Source: Flaccisagitta enflata (lineage: Eukaryota; Chaetognatha; Sagittoidea; Aphragmophora). Taken from it: DNA of 64,000 nucleotides. The notes under the pieces were generated by a model. The model was not told the DNA's origin, ran no database searches, and saw only the letters and a list, made by a program, of their open reading frames with translations. The position numbers and the translations under genes were made by a program. The DNA is taken from NCBI GenBank assembly GCA_965153355.1, contig OZ231127.1, forward strand, positions 54,374,001 through 54,438,000, read 5' to 3'. Positions 63,957 through 64,000 of this stretch are shown in pieces; position 1 is the first letter of the stretch; each line of letters starts with the position of its first letter.

Positions 63957-64000
63957 CGCTCCCCTTTTCGGGCTCCGAAGGGGCCAATGACCTATGCTTT
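63957..64000. repeat. Foldback-family end, cut by the window edge
   Basis: CTCCGAAGGGGCCAATGACCTATGCTTT matches the inner part of the family terminus. Confidence 0.65.

Overview
The window is repeat-rich DNA from a eukaryote, most likely an invertebrate animal. Coding sequence is split by introns with GT..AG borders. The mobile elements (an APE-type LINE, a Penelope-like element, and Tc1/mariner-type and hAT-type non-autonomous elements) are typical of metazoans, and short TTAGGG-type arrays occur inside the window. I could not fix the phylum. Only a small part of the 64 kb is protein-coding; the rest is nested mobile elements, foldbacks, minisatellites and microsatellites. No tRNA, rRNA or CRISPR array was recognised by eye.

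Genes. (1) About 19.9-32.3 kb: one plus-strand gene assembled from four exons with compatible splice phases. It encodes a large multi-pass membrane protein whose N-terminal part resembles the XK-related (XKR/CED-8) family. Its 8.8 kb third intron holds a broken Penelope-like element, itself split by a hAT-like element. (2) 59.8 to at least 63.4 kb: a kinase-like domain with a DFG-to-NFD change followed by a KEN-like RNase domain, as in IRE1 and RNase L. It is joined through phase-1 introns to a coiled-coil exon, two tandemly duplicated 117-nt exons and a short acidic exon; the gene may continue past the window. (3) Element-encoded proteins: LINE endonuclease and reverse transcriptase (37.2-40.3 kb) and the Penelope-like RT/GIY-YIG protein (23.1-27.1 kb), each broken by frameshifts.

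Layout. 1-6 kb: an 876-bp tandem repeat whose first unit is interrupted by a 2.7 kb hAT-like element; the second unit preserves the empty site. 6-13 kb: several long foldback elements and a 24-bp minisatellite. 13.9-19.6 kb: a cluster of foldback elements with minisatellite arms and GGGCAGCGGCCCC ends. 19.9-32.3 kb: the XK-like gene. 32.3-36.5 kb: small repeats. 36.5-50.3 kb: one TA-flanked foldback MITE split in three by a 5.4 kb LINE and by a 7.8 kb block of GTCTCA-rich satellite DNA. 50-59 kb: more foldbacks, tandem repeats and microsatellites, including a 340-bp foldback with 8-bp target duplications whose empty site lies 2 kb away. 59-64 kb: the kinase/KEN gene.

The two genes show no functional link. 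The main structural theme is palindromic DNA: foldbacks of several families make up much of the window and are nested inside one another.
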